Origin: Daphnia pulex
Lineage: Eukaryota; Arthropoda; Branchiopoda; Diplostraca; Daphniidae
NCBI RefSeq assembly: GCF_021134715.1
Contig: NC_060026.1
Span: 806,001-870,000, forward strand
Reading direction: 5' to 3'
DNA length: 64,000 nt
This document shows positions 11,731-24,614 of the stretch, piece by piece (positions within the stretch are counted from its first letter, which is position 1; every line of letters begins with the position of its first letter). A program made the translations under genes and the position numbers. A model generated the notes under the pieces. That model worked only from the letters and a program-made list of their open reading frames with translations. It had not been told where the DNA came from and did no database searches.

Positions 11731-14700
11731 AACAAATCAACCAAATTTGCGTGAAAATGAATTAACACTGCCAAATTGCCAAACGTGCTGATGCCTGTTT
11801 TGAAAGGATTTATTGTTTAGACTGTGTTTTACAGACTCGCCAATCAATATCTTCCTCAAGTTGTTTTTAGCCAACAAACCATCACTGTAAAATTAAGAAA
11901 AAAATTTATTTAATGTTAATTCCGTCCACTATTTTTGAATTTTAAAAACTGTCATTTGAATTTTGAGAAATTCGCAATTAAAATTTGGTTTTCTAGCGCC
12001 CGTAAAGTTGTGTTGAACAATATGGCAACGGCGCACAATCCAAACAATAATGGCTACCGTTAGAACAAAACGTAAACGTTGTGGTTGGGATAACGTACAG
12101 GTAACGAGACTCCGAGAGTAGATTATTATCGAGTCGCAGAAAAATCAACTCGAAAATCTACGATCAACTGTTTTTGTGATTAGCAAGTAGTTGTGAAATG
12201 GGTTATTAACCCAAAGGCTAAAACAACAACGAGGGATTCAATTGTCTCTCGTTCCTTACGAGATCCTGATCGTAGATTTGGGAAACGACATTGTGTCAAG
12301 GACATTCTTTCGTCGCCACTATGTTATCTGATATGCCAGTGGATTTTTTATTCAAAATGATTTTAGGTGAGTAGCCTGTTCGCCATACAATGGTGATCTT
12401 TGTTCCTAATTTTAAAAAAAGAAACTACTGGACTTGAGTATGAATCTTTTGGGATTGTCCTACAAATGTTTCGTTTCCTGGTTGACTGTTTTTGTGGAGC
12501 TCATCTGTGTGATCAACAAAAATTAACTGACCTTAGGCTTTGCTGCACTATTAGTAATCAAGTTCATAGTGGTTTGACCTTTTCCTTGGAGAAAGATGGC
12601 CACAAATTTAAAACATTTCTTTTATCCTAATTGAATCTCAATTTGCATATTCTTAGCAAATGTTCACAGGATGACGGCATGGGATGAAGAACAAAAACAG
12701 GGATTTCAAACATTTACTGTTACTAGTCTAGTAAAGGGTCTTTGTGGTGCATAGAGTAAAATTAAGTTTTTATAAATAACTTGAGGAAAGAAATTAATTC
12801 TGTTTAATTAATTTATTTCTTATAGGAATTTACAACGAAGATTATCATTACAAAATGAATAAAATGAAAGACTTCCAGGTCCGGCTCGTAACGTAGTCCG
12901 CAACGGTCCGTGTAGTAAGTAGAACATATTCAGCTCTCAGCTGTTGGTTTGAGAACTAGAGGATGCTATGATTTAAACATAGTTAAACCGGTACGATGTC
13001 AGCTAGCTTCATACTACCAGATTGTCACTTTGATTATTCCAGGCAGCAATTAACTAGTAATATCCGACTTATACGGTATCCTACCTTTTCCGTAATTAGA
13101 AGTTGCCGAAACCTTTTCCTATCCCACTCCCACCCCAAATCCATGATGGCCGACATCTGTCCACTGACCAATAAGGATTGAAGGAAAAAAAAGAGGATAG
13201 GTAAACAAAGGGAAGAAAAAAAGAAGAGTAAAGTTTAAACACAAAACACCTCCATTACATTAGTTAGTTTTGCATGGCGAATTGGCAATCAAAGAACTAG
13301 AACTAAAAATTATTGCTTTACTTTATTTACATTGAACGCCTTTTTTCAGACACGAGACGACTGTTGGTTTAGTGTAATGATGTTTTATATCGAGTTACTT
13401 AAAAAAGAAAAAGTGAATGAAAATGCTTTAAATTTCTTTTGAACTTGTTAGAAATCTGTTCCTTCACTCATTTTGCAGAATTAGTTGTCTAGAAAATGAC
13501 TGATGTGATGCCCTATCATTTTTAATTAATGTATTTTAGTATTTGTCTCACACATTGTGTCTTGCATGTTTCGTTGATGTAGTTCAGGATGACAGTTAAT
13601 TACATTAAATTGGACTGCATCTACAAAGACAACACTTGAGATCAGCCACAACAAGAAACAACCAGTAATTATTAAACTTCTCTGCAAACTTTTGTTTTTA
13701 ATTTATAGGGAAATTCAAATTGGTTTGATTTCGTCCAACAGTCCTAGTTGGCTTTCTCCTCCCATCTTCTCTGTCGAATGTTGCATCACATGAAACACAA
13801 CCTCACTGTATGAGAGTGATTGTCACTTATTGAGTGACATTGTTTAATGTTAAACCTACAATGGGTTTGATGAGATAACCACTCAAAACGGTAAGTTACT
13901 TCAAAACAAAATTTAATTTGAATTCTAAAATTATGAATTTAGACAGGAATCGTTATCGGCCAAGGTTTTCGTGATGCTCTTCCCCTTGCTTCCGTTGTTA
14001 TGTGAAAATCGCAACCGGGAGTTACAAAACGGTTTGCGGGCCAAGTCCAACAAAGACACCGAAGCTGAAGTTAGTGATCCTCGCCTTCATTTGCGGACAA
14101 CTGCTGGGTCTGCTTAGCCTCTACTCTCTGCAGCAATGAGCCAAACGTCGCCCTCGCCAACCAAACGTAGAAAGAATATTGCCTAAAACTCTTGTCATGG
14201 AATCTGGAACTGCATCGAATGGGCTGGACATCCCCAGGGTAACAATTTCCATTTTCTTCGTGTCGTTTATTTCGTTATAATAATAATTAGTTCAAAAATT
14301 TGGAAGTAGAGGCCACAATATTGAACACGACAGAGTTCGACGATCGAAAAAAGTGGCAGTTTCATTTCTTCTTCCCTATTCACGAGGGCGTCCTTTTTCC
14401 CACCTGGTGTCAACTAGCTTTAATAGTTTCTCAGTGGATTGGAACACCAGGAGACTCCCGGCGGTATTTCTCAGGCTTCAAGGTAGGACACAGTTATTTA
14501 CATTGAAACTATTTGCTGGTCACCAAACGATAAAAGACTGCATTCATAGCGAAAATTCAGACTATTTCTAATAGGAATTTGTTGAGACTTGCGTTAAGCG
14601 ACGCTCCTGTCGACAGTGAAAGACAATTGCCGACCACATTTGATACTCGTTTACCGAATTGGCGGTCATTTGAAATCTGATGTGTGAAGTGATTCCTTTC

Positions 14701-17591
14701 ATTGTCTTTATTGTAGGTAATAAGACGTTGCCGGTAGCGAATTGGTTTTTGCATAATCTTTTGTTGAGGACGTCTATGGAAGAACGTCGTGCGAAATGCC
14801 AGAGTCCCTTTCGTATACTTTGAAAAATATTCCATGCACTGTCGGTTCCACTGAACTGCGCACAAGTTTTTAAGATCCTAGGAAAGTTTCAGCTATGAGT
14901 CTATGGCCAACAAAGTAATAGAAACAAGAGGCATTTTGCTAACGAAATTTTGAATCGTTTGTTTTGAATGTCGCCTTGAATTATGGATTCATATCCAGGT
15001 GCCCCCTGTGTTAATGCAATGGATACTTGGGCAACTTTCGATGGTCACTCGTGTGTAATGATAATCAAATTTGGGCGGTCTTCAAACGAGGTGGGAGTTA
15101 TTCCCAGTTTTGTCTATTTCCTCTGGATAATTGGCCTAGTGTCTGTGACAGAAACATCGATGTTTATTACGATACGGTGTAATCGCTTACTAATCCAGAG
15201 CAAAAATCCGCAAAAAGCCTATGTTCAAAATGCGCCAAGTTTATTTGTTATTTTTGCCCCTCCCAACAAAAATAATTTTTTTTTTTTTTTTTTTTTTACG
15301 TCTGATTCCAACTGGGCATAGACCTCCACCTATAACTGATCTGCCTTTACCAAATTTTGCGCCGCTATAATTGAAAAAGGTTTCAGAATGAGCGTCGTTT
15401 GTGCTGACGGAGTCGGTTTGCACGATAATGTTGGGATTATCAGAATTTGCTTTCTTCATCATAGCCCCTTTGAAATTTAGCCTATGCAACCCTTAGGGAA
15501 TAATACCCGTTCCGGTATATGTAAAGTTAAATTTTTTAATGTCGTAATTGCAATTGTATTATTACAACAGCATCACCCATTCGTTCGGATAAGTACCATG
15601 CGCTAACTGACTGAAACCACTGGAGATTATTCAAATAATAATAATAATTTTTTTTTAAATATTATTCAAATAATTTTTCATGTCTATTAAATTACTTGAT
15701 CCTTCGTCTAATGGTGCAGCCGGTTCCGGGTTCCCCCAAGATACTAACCAAATCTCGCTTGAGAATTCTCAATCCAAGTCCTTTCCAAAACTAAGCAGTG
15801 ACTGGAAAGAATAAATGTGTTCGTATTGAACATGGGTTTAAGCGGGTTTAAGTCATCTGGAATAAATTCACGCAAATTATTCAAACATTACACTGAACTT
15901 ATATGGAAATCTTGTTTGTGATGACTTGTCTGATTCTTTTGTTGATGAGCCACACCCATCGAGCGTAGTTGTTATCTGAATAATTCTGCGATTAACCTTT
16001 GAAGTTTATCAAGACTCCTTTTCGTAATGGTGATTTTCATCGGAAACTCGTTTTGTATGTTGATTTTTCTTTTTTCCTATATATGGTGAGCAATTATGAT
16101 CGAGTCCGTATTGAATTCAAGCGCTACATCAATTGCATTCCGTAAACAAAAAATTGTTGAAGTCAAAATGAGTAGATTGCGATGCAGCAGATGGATGCCG
16201 AAAAAGATCAGGAGTCTGCTTGGACGAGTTTTAATTTTTGTTTCACCTGTCAATGAGATGCTATTTACATTTTTCATAGTTGAGAAACTGGGGCTACTAT
16301 TGGGAGAAATAAGGAAGACTTCGTTATGGGGAGGCAGGTCGTAAAATAATGAAGAAAAAAGTGGATAAAAGTTTCTTAAAGTCTATGGCATCTTTGCTTT
16401 GAAGTTTATTGTAGCAATTTGGAAAAGTAACAACAAAAAAATTTACGTTCAATTGCGTTAAACAAACAAGTTTGCTGTTTATTTATATATGGCACTTGAC
16501 AGTTGACAAGGAGGTAAACAAAATTAGTTCTCTTGCTAAGGCCATCATCAGCCAATAACCAGTTCTTTCCAAGGTCATTGTTGAAAAGGTTTATGACCGG
16601 CTATAAGATCAATAATTACAAGAAATTTCGACCAGCCATAGGCTGCCACTGAAAATACCGCGCTATCAATAACAGCTTAATTTTCGTTAATTATAGAAAC
16701 CTTCTGACCAATATTTGTTTCACCATTTGCGTCTGTGGTAACAGGGCCGCGCACCTGTGTTAGTTGTACCACACTACCAGGGCTCTTGCCCGGTATTGAA
16801 GCACGTCGAAAGACTTGTTTCCAAACCGTTATCGGTTGTTATTCAGACGGTTATCGGTGACGCCTTTTATTTGTTCAGATGCACATAGCAACAGTCAGTT
16901 GAGGAAGTCACCTTGAACAAAATTAATGAAATGTTCGACCGTATCTTGAACAGTGCGAAAGGGAAAACCCCCACAATTCAATCATTTCTTAAACTGAATT
17001 AGAATGTATAGATATAGATATTCCCACACACACTTCAGCAGGGATTTTATGCCGCGCGAATGTTAATCAAGTGGAAAAATAATAGCATAATTTGAAATTA
17101 ATTTATGTTGTACTGAATGGCAACCTAAAGTGTGAAATAAAAATATCTAAATTTGATTGAGTGAAAATAAGAAATCAGCTGGGAATTTGTGCTTCAGAGT
17201 TGTCGGTACCAAAGATTTCAACAGCATCGTAAGCCAATGTGATTATGATGAGTGAACAGCAGGAAAGCGACACCCCTAACCAACGCCAAATGAAAAACAA
17301 GACTACTGACTTGATTTGTATTCCGCTCACGATGAAGGTCGAGAGGTAAGCAAAAAGTCGCAATTCAAGAACAGGGGGAATTCGAGAGGTGACTGACCAA
17401 TGTCAAGAGTGAGCTTACTGGAAAACCATCTCCTCACCTTGTGACAACAAGATCAGCAACTTTGAGCATGTTATGTGCTTGCTCTTTTTTTTAATGAATT
17501 CAAAAGGTGGTGGCTCAATTCAACGCAGTTTATGGAGAAGCGAATAATTAGGGTGCGGTCCCGCGTGACATCTTGAGCGTCCTGAATCCCG
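11731..17591. other. About 5.9 kb without a convincing gene
   Basis: Begins with the exchanger 3' UTR. It contains a short ATG-led segment at 12049 (MATVRTKRKRCGWDNVQ) that meets a GTAACG donor-like site, a Leu-rich 28-codon segment near 14060-14130, a poly-T run at 15278-15297, and several 60-110 codon ORFs without splice or family support. The minus-strand ORF at 17175-17363 encodes a hydrophobic 62-residue peptide of uncertain status. The mixture of short open fragments could be a decayed gene, but I cannot assign one. Confidence 0.35.
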
Positions 17592-17601
17592 CAATAAAAA
17601 G
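17592..17601 (+). promoter_or_regulatory. TATA-like promoter element of serine protease homolog 1
   Basis: CAATAAAAAG sits in a ~150-bp block that is conserved, inverted, in front of the second paralog (27742-27752). A donor-like AACCAAG|GTAGTA follows near 17672 and an acceptor TTTTCAG ends at about 17857, three nt before the ATG at 17861. This implies a short non-coding first exon and a 5' UTR intron. Confidence 0.5.
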
Positions 17602-17860
17602 GGAGCCCAACTTGACAGTGAATCACAACTGTCGCCGAAGCTGAAGCAACACAACCGTCTGCAAGAACCAAGGTAGTAATAAAAATACTTGAAATTATTT
17701 GTCTTGAAACATGGCATCTGTAAATTAAATTCTGCTTTTCCAATATAAATTTCACTTGTACTTCCAAATGAAATGTTATGTTTGAACACAACAATTTTAA
17801 AAAGTATAAATACTGTGACTACAATTGACTGAATGTTTCGTAACGTCTGTTTTCAGGAAA

Positions 17861-19424
17861 ATGATTTCAAAAATGATCGTGTTATTAGCGATCGTGACTC
17901 TGCTGAGCTTCTGCAGCCCGGCGTCCAGTTTCGCCTTCATGCCTCTCGTCTCCCGTACAGACGACGCCGTCATCATCGATTGTACGTCAAAACTATTTCC
18001 TTTTCTTTTAAATTTGAATATTGGCTGAATGTGATTTATTATTTGAATTCAGTTGACGGTGTAGGATATGCTCCATCTTATCAAGGCAAGACGCTGTACG
18101 GCCAAATAACCAATCCAGGATTCGTGCCGCTGCCATCCTTCAATCCTTATTACCCAGCCATGTATCGCCAGCAGGAGCAAACGCCCAATGGATTTGTCTA
18201 CTCATACGGTTATCCTACTCCCCTTGCTCTTGAAGATCTTTTGCCCGTTAGGCAAACAGAAGCACCGACTTGTGGCGCTGGACCGACTGCCATGCCCGCA
18301 ACACGGGCATTGACAAGCGAAAGGATCGCTGGCGGAACCTCAGCCAAAAAGAATGCTTGGCCTTTCATGGTAAGTTGATTCAATTTATACTATAGCTGGA
18401 ATTATAGCGTTTAATTTTGATCCTCGTAAATGACAACACTGTATTTTAATTATTTGCAAATTCGAATAGGTAGCCCTCAAGAAAACCGATAACAAATTAA
18501 TTTGCAGCGGAAGTTTGATTAGTAACAGAAGAGTTTTGTTGGCGGCTCAGTGCCTGGAAAAGTATTACAGTGTTTTCATACATTAATTTCAAGTTCGTTT
18601 AAGTAAAGCATTTTATTTTTTCGTCCACTTGCAGAATGTCTCTGTATGAGTTAAGTACTGTGACTGTATTGGTTGGGATGTTTAAGACGGACCAATCAGA
18701 CGTCCAGATGACAAGGAGGATCAGCAAATTGTTTCTTCACAGGCAATACAATGCTGCCACCTATGTGAGTTGCCACAACAGGACGAAAATATTCTTCATT
18801 ACTATTCATTTTTTTCGATTATCAGGCCAATGATATCGCCATCATTGTAATGGACGCGCCCGTGGTTCTTTCCAGGAGTGTTGCCCCCGTTTGTTTGCCA
18901 GCGGCCGATACAGACATTGACACATTCAACGACCAGGATGCCATTATTTTGGGATGGGGAGGAGGAACTGATGATGACGGAGACGTCATACCATTCAATA
19001 ACCTGCAACAAGCCAAGGTTTCGATTCAGTCCAACACCGACTGCAAATCGGTGGGAGACCTTAGTAGATTTGTTTCGGACTCAACTATCTGCGTTACTTC
19101 TACTGCTGATGACAAATTCACATGCACAGTGAGTAAAAATTCAGCAATCAAGTTCAATTGCCTACGTGAAAATACTAAATGTGGTTCAATTATAGCCTGA
19201 TGACATCGGCGGTCCAGTAGTTATTCTTACGGCGCCAGGGACTTGGACCATTCTCGGTATCAACAGCTACACCAAGGGTAAGCGTCTGATTCTAAACAAT
19301 TTGATCAAAATCAAATAATCAGCGGGTCTGATTGTCTTGTGTTGTGATAGATTGCAAAACTCCTGGCCTTAAAACCAGAGTGCCGGCGTTGAGGACTTGG
19401 ATTGACCAATACTTGACCGCTTAA
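17861..19424 (+). CDS. Secreted serine protease homolog 1, catalytically inactive (S1 fold)
   Basis: Seven exons, 17861-17981, 18053-18369, 18470-18561, 18635-18764, 18826-19128, 19196-19277 and 19351-19424, give 372 residues. A signal peptide (MISKMIVLLAIVTLLSF...) is followed by a ~120-residue Pro/Tyr-rich prodomain with no clip domain. An activation-like site RIAGGTSAKKNAWPF begins the S1 domain. Triad: His57 is replaced by Gln (LLAAQCLEK), Asp102 is kept (ANDIAII), and Ser195 is replaced by Ile (PDDIGGPVV instead of the usual GDSGGP). It therefore cannot be an active protease by the normal mechanism. Arthropod serine protease homologs commonly act as cofactors in immune cascades or in clotting and adhesion; its role here is unknown. 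A closely related copy lies at 26021-27576 in inverted orientation. Confidence 0.93.
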
Positions 19425-21132
19425 ACATAATTTACCCCCCAAGGACGACGACTAACGTGAAGTTCGACATGATTATGAAATTCCAACTCTTTTCTTTTTA
19501 GATTTTAGTTATTATATTATTTCAGAATTTTACTTTACGGTTTCGGCTGGTTAATATTGATTATTCCAAGCCGTATGTAATGCATGAGTGCATAACCCGA
19601 TTCAACAACGTTTGAAAATACATTAGCCTCCAGCAAGTAAATACCAGCCTATTCGTTTCCTGATTTCATTTCACTTTTATTTTTGTGATGCAATAATTTT
19701 ATTTCCTTTGGATTGATTATTCCCTTAGAATTGTTACCTGTAGGATTTTTCTCACTGGTGGATGGTTCTCGTTGTAATTTTTCATTAGAACCATTCCTGT
19801 TGAATTATCTTCTTCTGAATATATTTCCTTAGAATCCCCGTTGATGATTTTGCCATGCGAAAGTAGAACTCCATCACATAAGAACTCTGATGGCTATTGG
19901 CTGTTGGCTGTCACTAGGTGGATAAGACTATGTCCACTAGATGGCGCGAATGGGTCCGTTAGTGACGAAACTTCTTCCATTTCTTCTAAAGACACTGAGC
20001 GGAAAGGTCCAGTTACTCATTCTGGTGTGTTTTTTTTCCAAGTTTTTTTACTGACATACTTCGTGTGTTGAAACTGCTATCCATTTTTTCCAAAATGTCT
20101 CTTGCTCGTTTCGTCACATGCGGAACACTTTCAGAACAATTAAAGTAATTATAGTTGATCGCTACAGATTTAGTTAATGACTAGAGAGTAGACCCCTTTG
20201 CTTCTCTGTTGCAATTATGAGTTAAGACCATTATGGAAATGTGGATTACATTTGTCATTTTCAAGTTGGAAAATTTGACAGCTACAAATTCCTTTGTAAG
20301 ATTTATCAAAGCAATTATGAGAGATTGTATAGTTCAACTTCATACTTCTGTCGTTTTGTTATGTCACATAAGATTCTGTTCCTTGATAGTAACTTGATTT
20401 TGTTTTTCGATAGCCAGGTGAAGTCTGCGCTTCTTTGTTCCAATCATCCAGTGAAAGGTGTGATTAAATTGAGCTGTTGCATGCAGTCTTTGGTGCTGAT
20501 GTTGTCCTGGAGTGTGGGAGAGTTCCATGCTTCAAGTCTTCTGGGATCAGCCATATCTGAGTTGACGCTGGATCATGCTGCATTGTGGTTGCCGAAATGT
20601 TGGACATCTAGTAGAACTGCAAGAAGACTCCTTGAAATGGTAATTTGATAAATATTTTAAGTTCTAACTTGGGAAGTATCATGCTTGGACTACTATAATT
20701 GCTTACATTGTTTAATTTTAACATTTGGGGATTTCATCATGTCAACAGCTCTTTCCTTTGATCATATGTAAATTGAGTTATGGATTGTTTAAGGGGAATT
20801 GGTTAACAAGATAGGCAGATACTGTAGAAGAATGTTTTTGTTTCGCTGCAGAGCACTACAAATTTCAAATGAATTTGTTTTGAAATCTTAAATGAGTAAT
20901 CTAGTTTCATGTAAATTTTTGTTTAAACTATAGTTATCAGATTTGCCATAGAATATTTGGGTGAACTCCATTTGAAGTGATTTTATTTTATACAAAATTT
21001 CCATTGATCAAACATTAATTTCATTTTGGTCATAGGTTTATGTTTACGTAGCAGTGATGTTGCTGTCCAATATGGCATGTAGTTGCAGCCTATACTGGTG
21101 AAAGATTTTTTGCATCGAGTTATGCTGTTGCT

Positions 21133-21363
21133 GTTCCTTGGTGCCGGACTGCTGGTGTTGTGGACAAAAGTTACATCCATTTTTAATTGTTATTTGTGTC
21201 TATTCAGTTAACCGCTTATATGTTGAAAAGGAACAGAAAAGTTCCTTGGTGTTGAATCGCTGCATGGTGTGGTGTTACTTAAGTTACATCCAGTATTTTG
21301 TTTAATTGCTATTTACGTACGTCTATGAAGTTAACCGTTTATATGTTGAGAATGAAAAAAAAA
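21133..21363 (+). repeat. Direct tandem duplication, two units of ~108-120 bp
   Basis: Unit 1 starts at 21133 and unit 2 at 21241, both with GTTCCTTGGTG. They share AAGTTACATCCA, TTTAATTG and a GTTAACCG(C/T)TTATATGTTGA end. Divergence between units is moderate. No coding content. Confidence 0.75.
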
Positions 21364-21557
21364 ATAGTAATACGGGGAATTTTTACGTTGAACAAATAAT
21401 AAACATGCCTTCGCGATTGGGAAACCAGCGAGGAGGAGATTTGGGGGGGGGGTCAATTGATTTTCATTAACTAGAAGAAGTCGTGGTTTATTTTAATAAG
21501 GTAGAAATCCTTTGTCTATCACATCCATATACCTACCTATGTAACCACATCTATTCC

Positions 21558-21636
21558 TCAAACCCCATAACTTCCACCAACATCCAATCCTTAAACCCCC
21601 ATAACTTCCACCAACATCCATTACTTAAACCCCCAT
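21558..21636 (+). repeat. Short minisatellite, ~37-bp unit, two and a half copies
   Basis: Repeats of (T)AAACCCCCATAACTTCC followed by ACCAACATCCA, at 21558, 21592 and a partial copy at 21627. They sit about 140 bp left of the foldback element. Confidence 0.75.
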
Positions 21637-21776
21637 TTCAAATAACTGTAATATATATATGTTATGTTGAATAAATAAGCCATCTATTTAATATGTAAAA
21701 CCATATTTTATTCTGGAACACTTACAAAATAAACAATTCATTAAACAGAGCGTCCGGTTCAAGACAATTTTTTTTT

Positions 21777-22295
21777 TGTGCGAGGCTTTTTAGCAAGTAA
21801 TCCGCCACCCAATTTGACAAAAAGTGATAGTTTGTTTTCACGGAAATTGCGTCAGACGGTTAAAAAATTTCTAGTTCAACAATCTCATGAAGAAATTTGC
21901 ATCTAGTCTACTGGTGCAAATTGCGATTCTTTAAGCTTGATTGTTTAGGAGATGTGTTAAAAAAATTGTGAGTAGCCAATAAATTGAACTAATTCGCTTT
22001 TTCAGAATATTTTGAAGATAGATCACAAGAAAATCTACAAACAACAGTGATCTAAACACAAAATATTCAGAAAAAGTGGATTAGTTCAATTGTTTAGCTA
22101 CCCACAATTGCTTTTAACACATCACCTAAATTAATCAAGCTTAAAGAATCACAATTTGCACCAGTAGACTAGATGCAAATTTCTACATGAGATTGTTGAA
22201 TTAGGAATTTTGTAACCGTCTGACGAAATTTCCGTGAAAACAAACTATCACTTTTTGTCAAATTGGGTGGCGGATTGCTTGCTAAAACTCGCACA
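21777..22295. mobile_element. 519-bp foldback (long inverted repeat) element
   Basis: The two halves are near-perfect reverse complements. The left arm begins TGTGCGAG and runs through CAAGTAATCCGCCACCCAA to about 22035. The right arm mirrors it and ends GCTAAAACTCGCACA at 22295. Only a few mismatches and small indels separate the arms, and the loop is short (about 20-30 bp near 22040). There is no ORF, so it is non-autonomous. This is the structure of a foldback or MITE-type DNA transposon; I could not find a confident target-site duplication. As RNA the whole unit would form a ~250-bp hairpin. Confidence 0.85.
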
Positions 22296-22754
22296 TGCAG
22301 TGTCGGCGTAGATCCAGGGAGATTACCTGGAAATGGAAGAGGAGAGAAGAGTGCGAGGCAAGTTTTACTGGGGAGCGATTAGTCATAATAGGCTTCCGGG
22401 TAAGACTCATGACCCTCTAAAAGTTTTCGTCGGATCATGCGCCTTCCAAGTCCCCGTTCGACCAGAGCCCTCCCCTCCTCCTGGTTTCACAGCGGGTGAG
22501 TGACTACCGGCGGGCGTTGGTTGGTGGTTAGTTAGGGAAACGGGGCCACAGAAAAGAAGGGAGCCCAGAAATGCACTTGTAATTTAATCTAACTACACAA
22601 TTTATCAGTCTTGGATTACAGCATTCTCTCGTCGGTTTTCAGTTTCACCAATGGAGTCCATGATCAGTAGCGAAGGATTCCCTGTAAGCAGAATGAACAT
22701 TTATTTGGATGACAATAATTTTCAATAAGATTGTAGCGACAAAAAGCAATACCT

Positions 22755-23735
22755 CGGGACTGTGTAAGGAGCTAAATAGGGAGATTCAAGGGTAGCAGCC
22801 ATTGGGTTAGCAAACAAGGGAGTAAGTGACCTCGTTGACTTCCTTGAAAGCTGAAGGTTAGAACCTGTAAATGAAAAAAAAAAAAACATTTTTAAAATAA
22901 GTAAAAGAATAATTAAACGGTTTTAAGTATATAATCACGCAACATTCTTATCGCCTAAATCATCATCTCGTCCAAGGAAACGCCATCATACATCGCGAAC
23001 AGCCAAAAATCTAAAGGGTAAAACTCCGTGCTGTGTTGAGAGCAGGGTAGTAGAAGCCGGTTGGGTAGTCGAATGATGCTGGCCGCCTAAATGATGTTCA
23101 TGTAGGCCGCATCTTCTTGGTCATTACCTAAATGGCTAAATCAAGAAACAAAATGTAAAAAAAATTTAAACTCAGTCACATGACAATGAAGTTACCGAGG
23201 TAACACCAATCAGCTTTCCTAAGCAATCCAGAAGATGGAATGAGTCAAGTTCGTTGACAAAACGAATGATCCGCGTTGAACGTGTGGTCATTGCCTTATT
23301 TTGGAGGGATAACCAGATGCCCCACATTTGGTCTTATAGCAACATCTAAATAAGAAACCAAACAATCGTTAAAATTGCTATTAGTATGACAACTTCTCTA
23401 AATTCAATGTAAACACAACTTACAATGATGATAGCATGATCACAATATTTAACCTCTTTGTTTGTTGTTGAAAAATAGGGAGATTCAAGTGTAGCAGCCA
23501 ATGGGTTAGCAAACAAGGAATCTTGTTGACTGTAAGTCCTTTTTCTTGAAAGGACATAACTTCTCATAAAGTCAGTCATGCCAATTTAGAAACCTGTAAA
23601 TAAAACAAAAATTCATATTAGAATGCAATTCATAAAGTTCAGTAACATGACAATAAGTGAACTTGCACATGAAACCACCAATCAGTTATCAAAGATTCTC
23701 TAGAAGATGGAATGAGAGATTGGTCCATGCTGGAG
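22755..23735 (-). repeat. Two related blocks that may be exons of an unrecognised minus-strand gene
   Basis: Block A (about 22755-23250) and block B (about 23460-23735) share two similar segments. On the minus strand one segment reads LIPSSGLLRKADW in A and LIPSSRESLITDW in B. The other, after a TTTACAG acceptor, reads LFANPMAATLESPY in A and LFANPLAATLESPY in B. The peptide similarity in one frame hints at duplicated exons, but stops interrupt the region between them and I could not join a full ORF. The blocks may equally be duplicated non-coding sequence. Just upstream on the plus strand (about 22335-22730) lie short open segments with donor-like sites, also unresolved. Confidence 0.4.
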
Positions 23736-24239
23736 TCGGTGATCTAGCAAGTCCAATACAAACAGAGGACAATTATGATGAATCCTATTAAAACATGAGA
23801 AGAATATATGTTTTAGCATGAAATAAAGCTAGTGTTGGCTTTTACCTGTATCATTTCGATGACACATTCAGTAGAATACAATGAGTTTGAACAAAATAGT
23901 TGACGGTAGGCTACACGACTTTCACGTTCCCTCTGACTGTAAGTTGATGAAAAACATTAAGGTTATCCAACATATACACGGAATAGAACACATCACCGAC
24001 AAGTTACAGACGAAATCACTCGAGTTTACCTATGAATTCATTGGTAATTTTCGAAGAAAAGATAGCTTAACTTTTGACAGCAAACCGCACCGCAGCAAAC
24101 TGACACAATCAACACGCCATCTATTTGACACGTCTCAAAACTCAATATTTGAAGGACTGGTCTAAAGATGTTCACAAAACTTAAAAAGCGCATTTTTGTT
24201 TGCTAAAACCTAGCATTCTATCTTAAGAACTATACAGAG

Positions 24240-24614
24240 AACAAAGCTCACTAACTAGTTTTATGCAAATTTTCCGGAAGTGTACCGGAAGTAGGTGATA
24301 GCGCCTTATCCATTGAGCTGCCGTCAAAATAAACCAAATATTCGTGATCTCCGTGAAATTTGGGGTCGATTGGATGTATTTTGAACGAAATCCATTTTTT
24401 GGCCAAAATCGAGATAGTTCAGGAAAATTCTCAAAACCGGAAGTACGAAAACGTAGAAAAAAAAACGTGAACTTTACCACAAATTCGACGAGGATCACGA
24501 ATATGTGGTTATTTTGTGCGTGGAATGAATATTTACTGAACTACTGACTGAAAAGAGAAAACCGGAAGTAGAAAAAAACACATATTATTAAAAATCTAAC
24601 AAGTGAGCTTTGTT
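24240..24614. mobile_element. MITE-like element, 375 bp, with short terminal inverted repeats
   Basis: AACAAAGCTCACT at 24240-24252 is matched by AGTGAGCTTTGTT at 24602-24614, and the similarity extends a few bases inwards (TAG, T-rich). The interior has four CCGGAAGT motifs, two near the left end and one each near 24436 and 24562. No coding capacity. To its left, an ATG-led 94-codon ORF (23881-24165) is open but unrecognised. Confidence 0.5.

Larger units (their letters stand above)
19425..21776. other. Intergenic sequence between SPH1 and the foldback element
   Basis: 3' flank of SPH1 followed by AT-rich sequence. Open stretches (for example 20241-20648) do not begin with a good start and lack family signals. 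The right part carries two small direct repeats, listed separately. No gene supported. Confidence 0.4.

Noticed and set aside
12049-12111. Possible first exon MATVRTKRKRCGWDNVQ with donor-like GTAACG.
   Set aside because: No following exon could be found in phase, and the donor is weak.
17471-17794. ORF on the minus strand with a similar ORF at 27645-27902 on the plus strand.
   Set aside because: They are the antisense of the duplicated SPH promoter and 5' UTR exon; similarity is explained by that duplication.
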